Source: Aureimonas jatrophae (GTDB lineage Bacteria; Pseudomonadota; Alphaproteobacteria; Rhizobiales; Rhizobiaceae). Taken from it: 64,000 nt of DNA. The position numbers and the translations under genes are program-made. This document shows positions 17,027 to 24,154 of this stretch, in pieces. How positions within the stretch are numbered: the first letter of the stretch is position 1; every line of letters starts with the position of its first letter. The DNA lies in assembly GCF_900104035.1 (NCBI RefSeq), contig NZ_FNIT01000001.1:372001-436000 (forward strand). Direction: 5' to 3'. The notes beneath the pieces were generated by a model, which did no database searches, had not been told where the DNA came from, and was given only the letters and a program-made list of their open reading frames with translations.

Positions 17027-17448
17027 GCGGCTTCCGCCAGCGCGGCCTGCGCGTCGCGGCGGATGCGGCCGACCATGGAGCGCAGGCCGTTGGAGCGCTG
17101 CGGCGTCAGGTGCTCCTTCAGACCCAGCTCGGCGAACACCGTCTCGGCGTCGAGCGCCAGGATCTCGGGCGCGGTCTTGCCGGAATACAGCGCCAGCGTG
17201 ATCGCCACGAGCCCGCGCACGATGTGAGCGTCCGAGTCGCCCTGAAAGAAGAGGTGCGGCGGCGAGGCGGCGTCGTGCCGGCTGAGGAGCCAGACCTGGC
17301 TGACGCAGCCCGGCACCTTGTTCTCGTCGTTCGTCGCGCCCTCGGGAAGCGGTTCGAGTTCGCGCCCGAGCTCGATCACGTAGCGATAGCGATCCTCCCA
17401 GTCGTCCAGGAGTTCGAAGTCGGCGAGAATGTCGTCGAAGGTCCGCAT
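17023..17448 (-). CDS. sufE: SufE-family cysteine-desulfuration protein
   Basis: 141 residues. The acceptor cysteine C48 lies in the conserved VPGCVSQVWL loop; SufE takes persulfide sulfur from the SufS desulfurase for Fe-S cluster assembly in the cytoplasm. Start ATG 17448 chosen because a GGAAGAG-type ribosome-binding site precedes it and SufE proteins begin at this point; an in-frame ATG ten codons earlier lacks one. The rest of the suf operon is not in the window. Confidence 0.92.
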   Translation of the reverse strand: MRTFDDILADFELLDDWEDRYRYVIELGRELEPLPEGATNDENKVPGCVSQVWLLSRHDAASPPHLFFQGDSDAHIVRGLVAITLALYSGKTAPEILALDAETVFAELGLKEHLTPQRSNGLRSMVGRIRRDAQAALAEAA

Positions 17449-17500
17449 GATGATCCGCTCTTCCTGTGCCGCCCTCATATAGGCGGTCCGGCGCGGATCG

Positions 17501-18250
17501 TCAGGCGCGCGGCGCGCTCAGCGGCATGGGCGGCCGGGCCGGAGCCGGTGGCGGCACGAGGGCGAAGGGTCGCGGCGAGACCGGTGGCTCGGCGCCGCCC
17601 GCCATGGCCGGCATGCGGAACGGCTTGTCGGCGCCCGGCACGCCCGCCGGCCGAACCGCGGGACGCGGCTCGGCCTGCGCGGCGCGCGTCGTCGAGGCGC
17701 GAGGGGGTGCCGTCACGGCCGGGCGGCTCGGGGCGGTGGCCGCCGGCGCGCGGGATGCCGTGGCCGCCGGCGACGCGGGTGCGGCGTCGCGGCGCGGCGC
17801 GGTCGGCACGTCGCGGCGGACCGGCGGCTCGGGCTGCAGGAGCGGCGGCTGATAGGGGCGGGGACCCGGCGCGATCGATCCGGTTCGCTCGGACGGCGCC
17901 GTGGGGCGCAGCGACACCGCCTCCGCCGGCGGGGCAACGAGCGGCGAGCGAACGGGCGCGGCCGGTCTGGCCTCGGCGGGCTCGCTCCGACCGGTCGCCA
18001 TGGCGACCAGAACCTGGACGCCGTCCATGATGCGTGCGCCGGCATAGGCCGCCGCCTCGCGGCCCGACGCACAGGCCGCCGGCGAGCGGTCGCAGAAGCT
18101 GCCGAGATCGGACAGCGCTTGCGTCGCCCCGTAGAACAGAACCACCGGCGACAGGGCCGGCTCGGCCGTCCGGCCGTCCCGGTCCTCGCGCGGCACGAAG
18201 AAGGCGACCACCGCGATCAGGAGCGCCAGCTTAAAGAGAGTTCGTATCAT
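17501..18250 (-). CDS. DUF5330-like membrane-anchored protein with a long Pro/Ala-rich tail
   Basis: 249 residues. One N-terminal transmembrane segment (LFKLALLIAVVAFFVP), then a short conserved domain with two cysteines (DLGSFCDRSPAACASGREAAAYAG, residues ~48-72) typical of DUF5330 in Hyphomicrobiales, then ~150 residues of low-complexity Pro/Ala/Arg. The tail is probably extended in the periplasm. Function unknown. Located upstream of sufE on the same strand with a 52-bp gap. Confidence 0.75.
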   Translation of the reverse strand: MIRTLFKLALLIAVVAFFVPREDRDGRTAEPALSPVVLFYGATQALSDLGSFCDRSPAACASGREAAAYAGARIMDGVQVLVAMATGRSEPAEARPAAPVRSPLVAPPAEAVSLRPTAPSERTGSIAPGPRPYQPPLLQPEPPVRRDVPTAPRRDAAPASPAATASRAPAATAPSRPAVTAPPRASTTRAAQAEPRPAVRPAGVPGADKPFRMPAMAGGAEPPVSPRPFALVPPPAPARPPMPLSAPRA

Positions 18251-18440
18251 CGCCGTCCGTCACGCTCGGGTCGCGCAGTCGTTGAGCGGGCGATCATGCC
18301 CCGGAAAACGTTGCCAAAACACCGCCGACGCGCGCGCGATCCACAAGGATCCGCCCGGTTTAACCATGCGGCAGGATTTTCCCGGGTTGTGGCCCGTACG
18401 GTCTTCCCCAAATCCGCGCGCCTGGTTTTCGCGCCTCCGC

Positions 18441-18455
18441 TTATGCCTTCCTTAA
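18441..18455. promoter_or_regulatory. CtrA-box-like site upstream of the DivJ/PleC-type kinase
   Basis: TTAT-GCCTTCC-TTAA, one mismatch from the alphaproteobacterial CtrA consensus TTAA-N7-TTAA, 88 bp before the kinase start at 18543. A lone TTTAACCATG half-site lies ~80 bp further upstream. Confidence 0.5.
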
Positions 18456-18542
18456 ACGCTCGGCTCCAAGATCGGGACCGCGAGCCCGAAGAGCCGGCAC
18501 CATGAGGGGGCCATCGACGGGCGCGCAGGAGATGGAATTGCG

Positions 18543-20273
18543 ATGCTGCATCAGAGCGCCGACACACAGGGCTGCACGCCTGCCGCGCGTGACGGTTCGC
18601 CGCTTCCGCGCGGCGCCGCGATGATGCGCGCCGGTGGGTCGAGCCTGGGCGCACGCCTCGATGCGCTGGTGTCTCCGCGCGTCCACGATCCGGAGCGCCG
18701 GCGGGCCCAGGCCCGCCGCATGGGCGCTCTCGTGGGCGGCGCGCTGCTTCTGGCCGTGAGCGCGCCGGCCATGACGCTGGCGGGCGCGGGCCTGGCTTCG
18801 ACGCTCGCGGTCGCGACGCTGGCCGGGCTTCTGCTCGTATCCGCCGCCGCGCTGGCGGGGACCGGCGAGGACGACCTGTCGCTGGCGATCCTGTTCACGG
18901 CCGGTGCGGTCGCGCTCGGCGCGATCGCGCTGCGGCTCGACAGCGTATGGCCGCTGGCGCTTCTGCTGGCCGGTCCCGCCGAGGCGTTCAGCGCCAACCG
19001 GCGCCCTCTGGCCCGCCTGATGCTGCCGGCGGTTCTGGCCGCGTTCGGCCTGACAGGGTTCCTGTCGCTGCACGGCATCGGCCCGACGGCGGACGGCTTC
19101 GTCGGCTGGCCGTTCGCGCTTCCGATCCTGTCGATCTACGCGACGACGCTGGTCTTCCGCGGCGCGCCGCGCCGTGCCGCATCCCCGTCGCAGCCCTTCG
19201 CGGTGCTGTCGCCGGACGGGCTCGACAACCGCGCCGGCGCGAGCTTCGGCCAGCGCCTGCACCTTCTCGACCGCATCCAGTTCCTGAAGGCGATGGACGA
19301 CCTGCGCGAGGGCGGCGAGGCGCGCGATCTCGTGCTCCGGCTCCTCAGCGGCGACGGCCGGGCGGAGGAGGCGACGCTGCGCTTCGTGCCCGAGCGCTCC
19401 GGCGGTCGCTTGCGCGAGGTCCGCGTGTTCCGCGAGGGCGCGGTGGACCCGGTCGCCGTGCCGCAGGCAGCGCCGGCGAGGCGCGACCAGGCCGCGTTTC
19501 TGGCCACCGTCAGCCACGAGCTGCGCACCCCGCTCAACGCCATCGTCGGCTTCTCCGACATGCTCGACGGCGAGGTGTTCGGTCCCTTCGCCGACCCGCG
19601 CCAGAAGGAATACGTCGCGCTGATCCGCCGCTCGTCGGAGCACCTCCTGTCGCTGGTGAACGGCCTTCTCGACATGTCGAAGATCGAGGCGGGACGCTAC
19701 GAGCTCCTGCGCGAGCGCTTCGAGGTCGCGGAGGTCGCGGAAGCCGCCGCCGCGATGATCCGCTGCGAGGCGGAGCGCAAGGGCCTGCGCCTCGTTGTGC
19801 GCACCGGAACCGGCGGCGAGACCGCCGTCGCGGACCGGCGCGCCTGCCAGCAGATCCTGCTGAACCTTCTGGCCAACGCCGTGAAGTTCACGGACCGGGG
19901 AACCGTGACGCTCTCGGTGGCGGTGGACGGCCCGTGGCTCGACATCACCGTGTGCGACACCGGCATCGGCATCGCCGCGGACGACATCAGCCGTCTGGGA
20001 CAACCCTTCGTCCAGCTCAGCCAGGGCCTTGCGCGTCGCTACGAGGGAACCGGCCTCGGCCTGTCGCTCGTGCGGGGCCTGGCCGAACTGCACCACGGCA
20101 CCCTGACCATCCGCTCCACGGAAGGGCGCGGCACGACCGTTTGCGTGCGCATCCCGGCCGAGGGCGTGGATATCCGATCCGACCTCTCCGAAAACATCGT
20201 AGCGTTGACCGATGCCCGCCAAAAAACCAGCAGCCCGTCCGTCGTCCTCCCGTCGCGCCGCTTCTCGGCCTAG
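18543..20273 (+). CDS. Membrane sensor histidine kinase of the DivJ/PleC family
   Basis: 576 residues. Residues ~60-205 hold about six hydrophobic helices; a short linker follows; HisKA domain with phospho-accepting H325 in [23 protein letters not shown]; HATPase_c with N-box (LLNLLANAVKFTD), G1 DTGIGI and G2 GTGLGLSLVRGL. The HisKA sequence is of the DivJ/PleC/PdhS type that acts on the DivK response regulator in the cell-cycle pathway. Absence of a PAS domain and the multi-helix N-terminus favour DivJ-like over PleC-like. The 3' end overlaps the next gene by 62 bp. A CtrA-like box sits upstream. Confidence 0.85.
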   Translation: MLHQSADTQGCTPAARDGSPLPRGAAMMRAGGSSLGARLDALVSPRVHDPERRRAQARRMGALVGGALLLAVSAPAMTLAGAGLASTLAVATLAGLLLVSAAALAGTGEDDLSLAILFTAGAVALGAIALRLDSVWPLALLLAGPAEAFSANRRPLARLMLPAVLAAFGLTGFLSLHGIGPTADGFVGWPFALPILSIYATTLVFRGAPRRAASPSQPFAVLSPDGLDNRAGASFGQRLHLLDRIQFLKAMDDLREGGEARDLVLRLLSGDGRAEEATLRFVPERSGGRLREVRVFREGAVDPVAVPQAAPARRDQAAFLATVSHELRTPLNAIVGFSDMLDGEVFGPFADPRQKEYVALIRRSSEHLLSLVNGLLDMSKIEAGRYELLRERFEVAEVAEAAAAMIRCEAERKGLRLVVRTGTGGETAVADRRACQQILLNLLANAVKFTDRGTVTLSVAVDGPWLDITVCDTGIGIAADDISRLGQPFVQLSQGLARRYEGTGLGLSLVRGLAELHHGTLTIRSTEGRGTTVCVRIPAEGVDIRSDLSENIVALTDARQKTSSPSVVLPSRRFSA

Positions 20274-21048
20274 CGTGACGGCGCTGGCGGCTCAGGGTCT
20301 TGCGCGCGGCACGGCCCGCGGGGCCGCAACCTGCCTCGGGATCATCGCCGCGCGGCCGGTTCTCTTCGGCTCCGTCGCGCTGTTCGGCGCGCTGGCGGGA
20401 CTGGTGGGCGACAACGCGCTGAACCGGCAGACCGGGCGGCACCCCCATCCCATGCTGGTGACGCGGCCGGACGCGGGCGCCGCGACGCAGCGCGCCGGCG
20501 CCAGAGCCGCATCGGCCGCGCCGCGCGTGGCCAGCGCGCCCCGCATCGAGAACGACCCGCGCATCCTGGCCTTCCCGCTCGTCAGCGAGGTCCAGACGCT
20601 TCTGGCGGAAGCGGGCTACTACAAGCTTGCTGTGGACGGCCGCCCGGGTCAGGCGACGGATATCGCGATCCGCGCCTTCCAGCGCGACCATGGCCTGCGC
20701 GTCGACGGCATGGCGACGCCGCTTCTCCTGTCGCAACTGCGCCAGGGCGACGATCTCGCGCCCGCGAGCGACAGCGCGGACCAGGTGGCGAGCCTGATCG
20801 AGGGCACCGACCCGGCCGCGACCGGTGCGGTGGTCTCCGACGCCTCGCCGGGCTCCGCCGATGGCGATCTCGTGCGCCAGATCCAGGACCGGCTCGCCAG
20901 GGCGCGCATCGCCGACGTGCAGCCCGACGGTATCCTGGGCGAGCGTACGCGCGCGGCGATCCGCACCTTCGAGGCGCTGGAGGGCATGGAGCCGACCGGC
21001 GAGCCCAGCACCGAGATCCTGCGCCGCCTTGAAAAGGCGAGCCGTTGA
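20212..21048 (+). CDS. Peptidoglycan-binding domain protein with one membrane anchor
   Basis: 278 residues. Basic N-terminus, one hydrophobic segment (~residues 45-65, IIAARPVLFGSVALFGALAGLVG), and two PG_binding_1-type repeats: VSEVQTLLAEAGYYKLAVDGRPGQATDIAIRAFQRDHGL and LVRQIQDRLARARIADVQPDGILGERTRAAIRTFEALEGM. Probably inner-membrane anchored and facing the cell wall. Translation starts inside the kinase gene (62-bp overlap, different frame), suggesting coupled expression. Confidence 0.88.
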   Translation: MPAKKPAARPSSSRRAASRPSVTALAAQGLARGTARGAATCLGIIAARPVLFGSVALFGALAGLVGDNALNRQTGRHPHPMLVTRPDAGAATQRAGARAASAAPRVASAPRIENDPRILAFPLVSEVQTLLAEAGYYKLAVDGRPGQATDIAIRAFQRDHGLRVDGMATPLLLSQLRQGDDLAPASDSADQVASLIEGTDPAATGAVVSDASPGSADGDLVRQIQDRLARARIADVQPDGILGERTRAAIRTFEALEGMEPTGEPSTEILRRLEKASR

Positions 21049-21067
21049 GGTGGCAGGCGGGCGGCTC

Positions 21068-21394
21068 ATGCGTCTGACGAGCGAAATCTTCGCGGCGGTC
21101 CTCACACGGCGCGTCTTTGCGGATGGCGGGTTCGCGGCCGTCGTGCGGCGCGGCGCGGAGGCGGCGGGCGCGGTGTTCGTGACGGTGCGGGGGCGCGAGG
21201 GTTCGCTGCGCTTCTATGCGCCCGCGCCTCAGACCCTGGCCGAGCCCGATGGCGAGCGACGCTTCACGCTGGAGCCGGAAGGCGACGACGAGGCTCTGGA
21301 GGCACGACTTCGGCGGGAAGCGCGCTTCGACCCGGACTTCTGGGTGATCGATATCGAGACCGACACGCCGGAGCGCTATCTCGCGATCGTCTGA
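21068..21394 (+). CDS. DUF1491 family protein
   Basis: 108 residues. Family hallmarks: MRLTSEIFAAVLTRRVFADGGFAAVVRRGAEAAGAVFV at the start and EARFDPDFWVIDIETDTPERYL at the end. Function unknown. ATG 21068 fits the family N-terminus better than an in-frame GTG at 21050. It follows the peptidoglycan-binding gene closely and ends 10 bp from the convergent DUF2336 gene. Confidence 0.85.
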   Translation: MRLTSEIFAAVLTRRVFADGGFAAVVRRGAEAAGAVFVTVRGREGSLRFYAPAPQTLAEPDGERRFTLEPEGDDEALEARLRREARFDPDFWVIDIETDTPERYLAIV

Positions 21395-21404
21395 GCCAGG
21401 GGCC

Positions 21405-22421
21405 TCAGCCCTTGGCGCTGCGCTCGTCGGGGCGGGACGCGCGACGCCCGAAGGTCGCGCGCGGCTCGGCGACCGGCTCGATGCGCGGCCGGGCCGGAGC
21501 CCTTGCGGCGGGTGTCGGGACGGCCTGCGCGCCTTGGATCAGGCGCCGGCAGTCGTCGGACTGGAGCTGCGCATAATAGCGGCCGATCGCATCGAACGCC
21601 GCGACGTCGTGACCGATGCGGGGCTTCAGAAGAAGAAGGATGCTCATCGCGTCGGCGGCGCGCAGGTCCAGCGCCTTCAGGGCGACCGCCAGGCGCTCGC
21701 CCGACGCGTCCGCCTCGATCAGCGCCACCGTGTCCCCGTCGATCCGCAGCATGGCGGCCAGACGGTCCGCGAACAGGGCGCTGTCGCGCTCCATCGCGGC
21801 CTGAAGGAGATCGGCCTCGGTGAGGCTCGCGGTCGCGGCGCGCGTGCCAAGCACCATGCGCTTGAGCGCCTCGCGCACGCCGGCGGCGCTCGCCGTGATC
21901 TCGGCGCCGGTCGCCGTGACGGGCCGGACTGGCTGCAGGGGCTCTGCCGCCAGCTCGCCCGCGAGTTCGACGGGGGCGAGGGGCGGGGCCTCGATGTCGG
22001 GGCGGTCGCCGGTCGCGGGCGAGGGGAGCGCACCGTCCGCCTCGCGCAGGGCGCGCGATGCCGCGACGCGTCGGACCCGCTCGTCGAACGAAGCCGCGAG
22101 CCGGTCGAGATCCTCGCCCGTCACCAGCGGGCTCGAGACGAGAAACGGCGCCGACACCTCGATTGGGCTCGCCACGAGTTGCTCCACCAAGCCGCGCGGA
22201 ACCCGATCGGAATGCGACAGGGCGGCCGCGCAGTTGCGCAACGTGTCCGCGGACACGCGATCCCACAGGGGCAGGACGAGGCGGGCCAGGTCGTCGCATT
22301 GGCGCGGCGTCGGGCGGCGCAGCGCCGCGAAGGCGCTGACGGCCGCGGTGACCACGTCGTCCAGGTCGGGGCCGCCCTGCCGCGCGAGGGACCGGAAAAC
22401 CTTGGGGCTGGCGTCCTTCAT
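21405..22421 (-). CDS. DUF2336 domain protein
   Basis: 338 residues, soluble, Ala/Arg-rich helical repeats (e.g. VFRSLARQGGPDLDDVVTAA, FDERVRRVAASRALREADG, DAMSILLLLKPRIGHDVAAFDAIGRYYAQL). The pattern is that of DUF2336 proteins of alphaproteobacteria, which resemble HEAT-like repeat proteins and have no firmly known function. ATG 22421 follows GGGAG at 5-6 bases. A CtrA-like box lies ~80 bp upstream. Confidence 0.8.
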   Translation of the reverse strand: MKDASPKVFRSLARQGGPDLDDVVTAAVSAFAALRRPTPRQCDDLARLVLPLWDRVSADTLRNCAAALSHSDRVPRGLVEQLVASPIEVSAPFLVSSPLVTGEDLDRLAASFDERVRRVAASRALREADGALPSPATGDRPDIEAPPLAPVELAGELAAEPLQPVRPVTATGAEITASAAGVREALKRMVLGTRAATASLTEADLLQAAMERDSALFADRLAAMLRIDGDTVALIEADASGERLAVALKALDLRAADAMSILLLLKPRIGHDVAAFDAIGRYYAQLQSDDCRRLIQGAQAVPTPAARAPARPRIEPVAEPRATFGRRASRPDERSAKG

Positions 22422-22499
22422 GGAACTCCCGGCATGCGCTCGAAACCGTCGATGCGTCCGGGTCACACCGGAGACATCGGTCAATTTGCGCCCAACTCC

Positions 22500-22514
22500 T
22501 TATGAAGCTGTTAA
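22500..22514. promoter_or_regulatory. CtrA-box-like site upstream of the DUF2336 gene
   Basis: TTAT-GAAGCTG-TTAA followed by CC; one mismatch from TTAA-N7-TTAA, with the same deviation as the site at 18441. About 80 bp upstream of the DUF2336 start on the minus strand. Confidence 0.5.
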
Positions 22515-22661
22515 CCCTGGCTTTGCTTTGATCCGGATCGCGCTCTCGCGATTGTGCTCGCACAACCACGCCGGTTTCGGGAAAGCCGAGACTGGCATGA
22601 CAGACCCGTTATCAGGGACGGCCAAAGTCGAGCGTCAAAGCCGTCCAGCGCAGATCGAGCG

Positions 22662-22692
22662 CCGGAACGGACCCCGTCGGGTCCGGCTCCGG
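22662..22692. repeat. Intergenic hairpin
   Basis: Inner perfect stem CGGACCC-CGTC-GGGTCCG (22668-22685) extended by CCGGA (22662-22666) and TCCGG (22688-22692). No T-run follows. Could be a factor-dependent terminator, part of a small RNA, or chance in GC-rich DNA. Confidence 0.45.
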
Positions 22693-22807
22693 CGGCCATC
22701 AGGATCGCCGAGGCCTTGCGGGGCGCTGGCGCGATCCGTTGTCAGAACCTGGAAGAGCTGGTCCGCCGCGGCATATCGTTCGGCAGGTCAGCGGGGACAC
22801 GAAGACC

Positions 22808-22951
22808 ATGGCAGTCGTTCATCGCCTGGAGACCGCTCCGGGGAAAACGCGGGAAAGACCTCAGCCGACGACGCGCGGACCGGCGGAGATCGTCATCCTG
22901 CCCTGCGTCCGGCGCGAGCCGCTCGCCGCAGCGCCGACCCCGGCATCCTGA
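22808..22951 (+). CDS. Possible 47-residue small protein
   Basis: ATG 22808 to TGA 22951: begins MAVVHRLETAPGKTRERPQP and then GPAEIVILPCVRREP. The pattern (a short VHRLE start, Pro-rich middle, PAEI-hydrophobic-GVR-like end) resembles small conserved orphan proteins I recall in Hyphomicrobiales, but I cannot name a family. Only a weak GGGGA precedes it at ~12 bases. It ends 4 bp before the convergent DUF1254 gene. Confidence 0.4.
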   Translation: MAVVHRLETAPGKTRERPQPTTRGPAEIVILPCVRREPLAAAPTPAS

Positions 22952-22955
22952 CGCG

Positions 22956-23555
22956 TCAGGGCGAGGTCGTGGCGATCTGGCCCGATTCCTCGGGACTGGC
23001 CGGCCGGCACGCGACGGACCGCGCGAAGCGGTCGACGAAGGGGCGTTCGCTCTCGGCCCGCACCAGCGCCCGAACCGTCACGTAGCCTTCCGCCGCCGGG
23101 AACTCCACCGGGATCGCCGTGTCGTCGTCCTCGGTTCCCTCGACTCGTGCCAGATCCAGCTGCTCGCGCGTGCCCACGAGAAGGTCGAGGCGACCTTCCA
23201 GTGCCACGCGCTCGGAGATCGAGTACAGGTTGTCGCCGTTGCGCGCATAGATCGACGCGCTCCAGAAGCCGGTCCGCTCGCTCGCCTGAACGCGCACCGG
23301 CGCGGCCGACAGATCGAAGCGGCAGGCGACGTCGATAAAGGCCGGGTCCACGAAGACGAAGTCGGCGCCGGGCGCCGGATCCGCGCCCTGGGCCGGGACC
23401 GTGGCGATCTGGACCGTCGCGAACAGGGGTCCGAGCCGCGACAGGCGGTTCCAGCTGTCGTTCTGCGCGAGACCCGGGATCGCGAAGATCACCGCGATAT
23501 GGACGATCGCCGCGCCGACGAGGCCGATCAGGACAGCCAGGAGAAGCTTACCCAT
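22956..23555 (-). CDS. DUF1254-type membrane-anchored protein
   Basis: 199 residues. One N-terminal transmembrane segment (LLLAVLIGLVGAAIVHIAVIFAIPG) and a periplasmic domain with FVDPAFIDVACRFDLSAAPVRV and FWSASIYARNGDNLYSISER, typical of short DUF1254 proteins that occur as a pair with DUF1214. Its start overlaps the end of the DUF1214 gene by 8 bp. Function unknown; last gene of the penicillin-binding-protein operon. Confidence 0.82.
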   Translation of the reverse strand: MGKLLLAVLIGLVGAAIVHIAVIFAIPGLAQNDSWNRLSRLGPLFATVQIATVPAQGADPAPGADFVFVDPAFIDVACRFDLSAAPVRVQASERTGFWSASIYARNGDNLYSISERVALEGRLDLLVGTREQLDLARVEGTEDDDTAIPVEFPAAEGYVTVRALVRAESERPFVDRFARSVACRPASPEESGQIATTSP

Positions 23556-24135
23556 CGGTGAGGCATCCCGTCCGGACGATCAGGGGCATGGCCACCGGCG
23601 CCGCGCCGCTATCGGTGGAGATGGGCGTGTCGTAGAAGGTCAGCGCCAGGACGAAGGGACCCGTTCCGCTATTGGCGAGCCAGTTGCCGGGACGCGCTTC
23701 GCGCCCGACCGAGATCAAGGCGCTGTTGTCGTCCGCGCGCATGAGGTTGAGCGACACGAGGTGGCGCGGACGTCCGTCGTCGCCGCCGATCAGGCGACCC
23801 GCCGGATCGAAGGCCGCCAGCGTCCAGACGCGGGCCGGCGGATAGGCGCCCTCCAGCCGGTAGGCGCATTCGCGGCGCAACTCGCGGTTTTGCGTGTCGA
23901 CGCGCGCCTGGAAGGCGACGCCCTCGCCAAGGCCCAGCGTCAGGTTGCCGGAACGGGCGAGGCGCGCCTTGGCATAGGGGTCGGCATCGGGCGAGCCGGT
24001 CGTGCGGTCGGCGTGCCAGGGCCCGACGATCAGCGCATCCGCGCCCTCGAAGCGCTCCAGCATGCGAACCGCCGATGCGGTGCCGAGGCCGAGCGCGATG
24101 GCCACCGCCAGAACGGTCAGAAGAAGAAAGCGCAT
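23548..24135 (-). CDS. DUF1214-type exported protein
   Basis: 195 residues. N-terminal signal/anchor (FLLLTVLAVAIALGLGTASAV), then a beta-rich domain with YAKARLARSGNLTLGLGEGVAFQA and the C-terminal LTFYDTPIS...MPLIVRTGC element of DUF1214. Start ATG 24135 is set by the hydrophobic N-terminus; upstream in-frame sequence is antisense of nothing conserved and overlaps the transglycosylase stop. Same operon as the DUF1254 gene and the class A PBP, 19 bp after the latter. Confidence 0.82.
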   Translation of the reverse strand: MRFLLLTVLAVAIALGLGTASAVRMLERFEGADALIVGPWHADRTTGSPDADPYAKARLARSGNLTLGLGEGVAFQARVDTQNRELRRECAYRLEGAYPPARVWTLAAFDPAGRLIGGDDGRPRHLVSLNLMRADDNSALISVGREARPGNWLANSGTGPFVLALTFYDTPISTDSGAAPVAMPLIVRTGCLTDG

Positions 24136-24154
24136 GGGCGGCGTGCGGGTCCCG

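Larger units (their letters stand above)
22422..22807. other. 386-bp intergenic region between the DUF2336 gene and a small ORF
   Basis: Holds a CtrA-like box at 22500-22514 and a stable hairpin at 22662-22692. I see no convincing longer ORF in either strand here; the several overlapping frames have no ribosome-binding site and no family resemblance. Confidence 0.6.
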
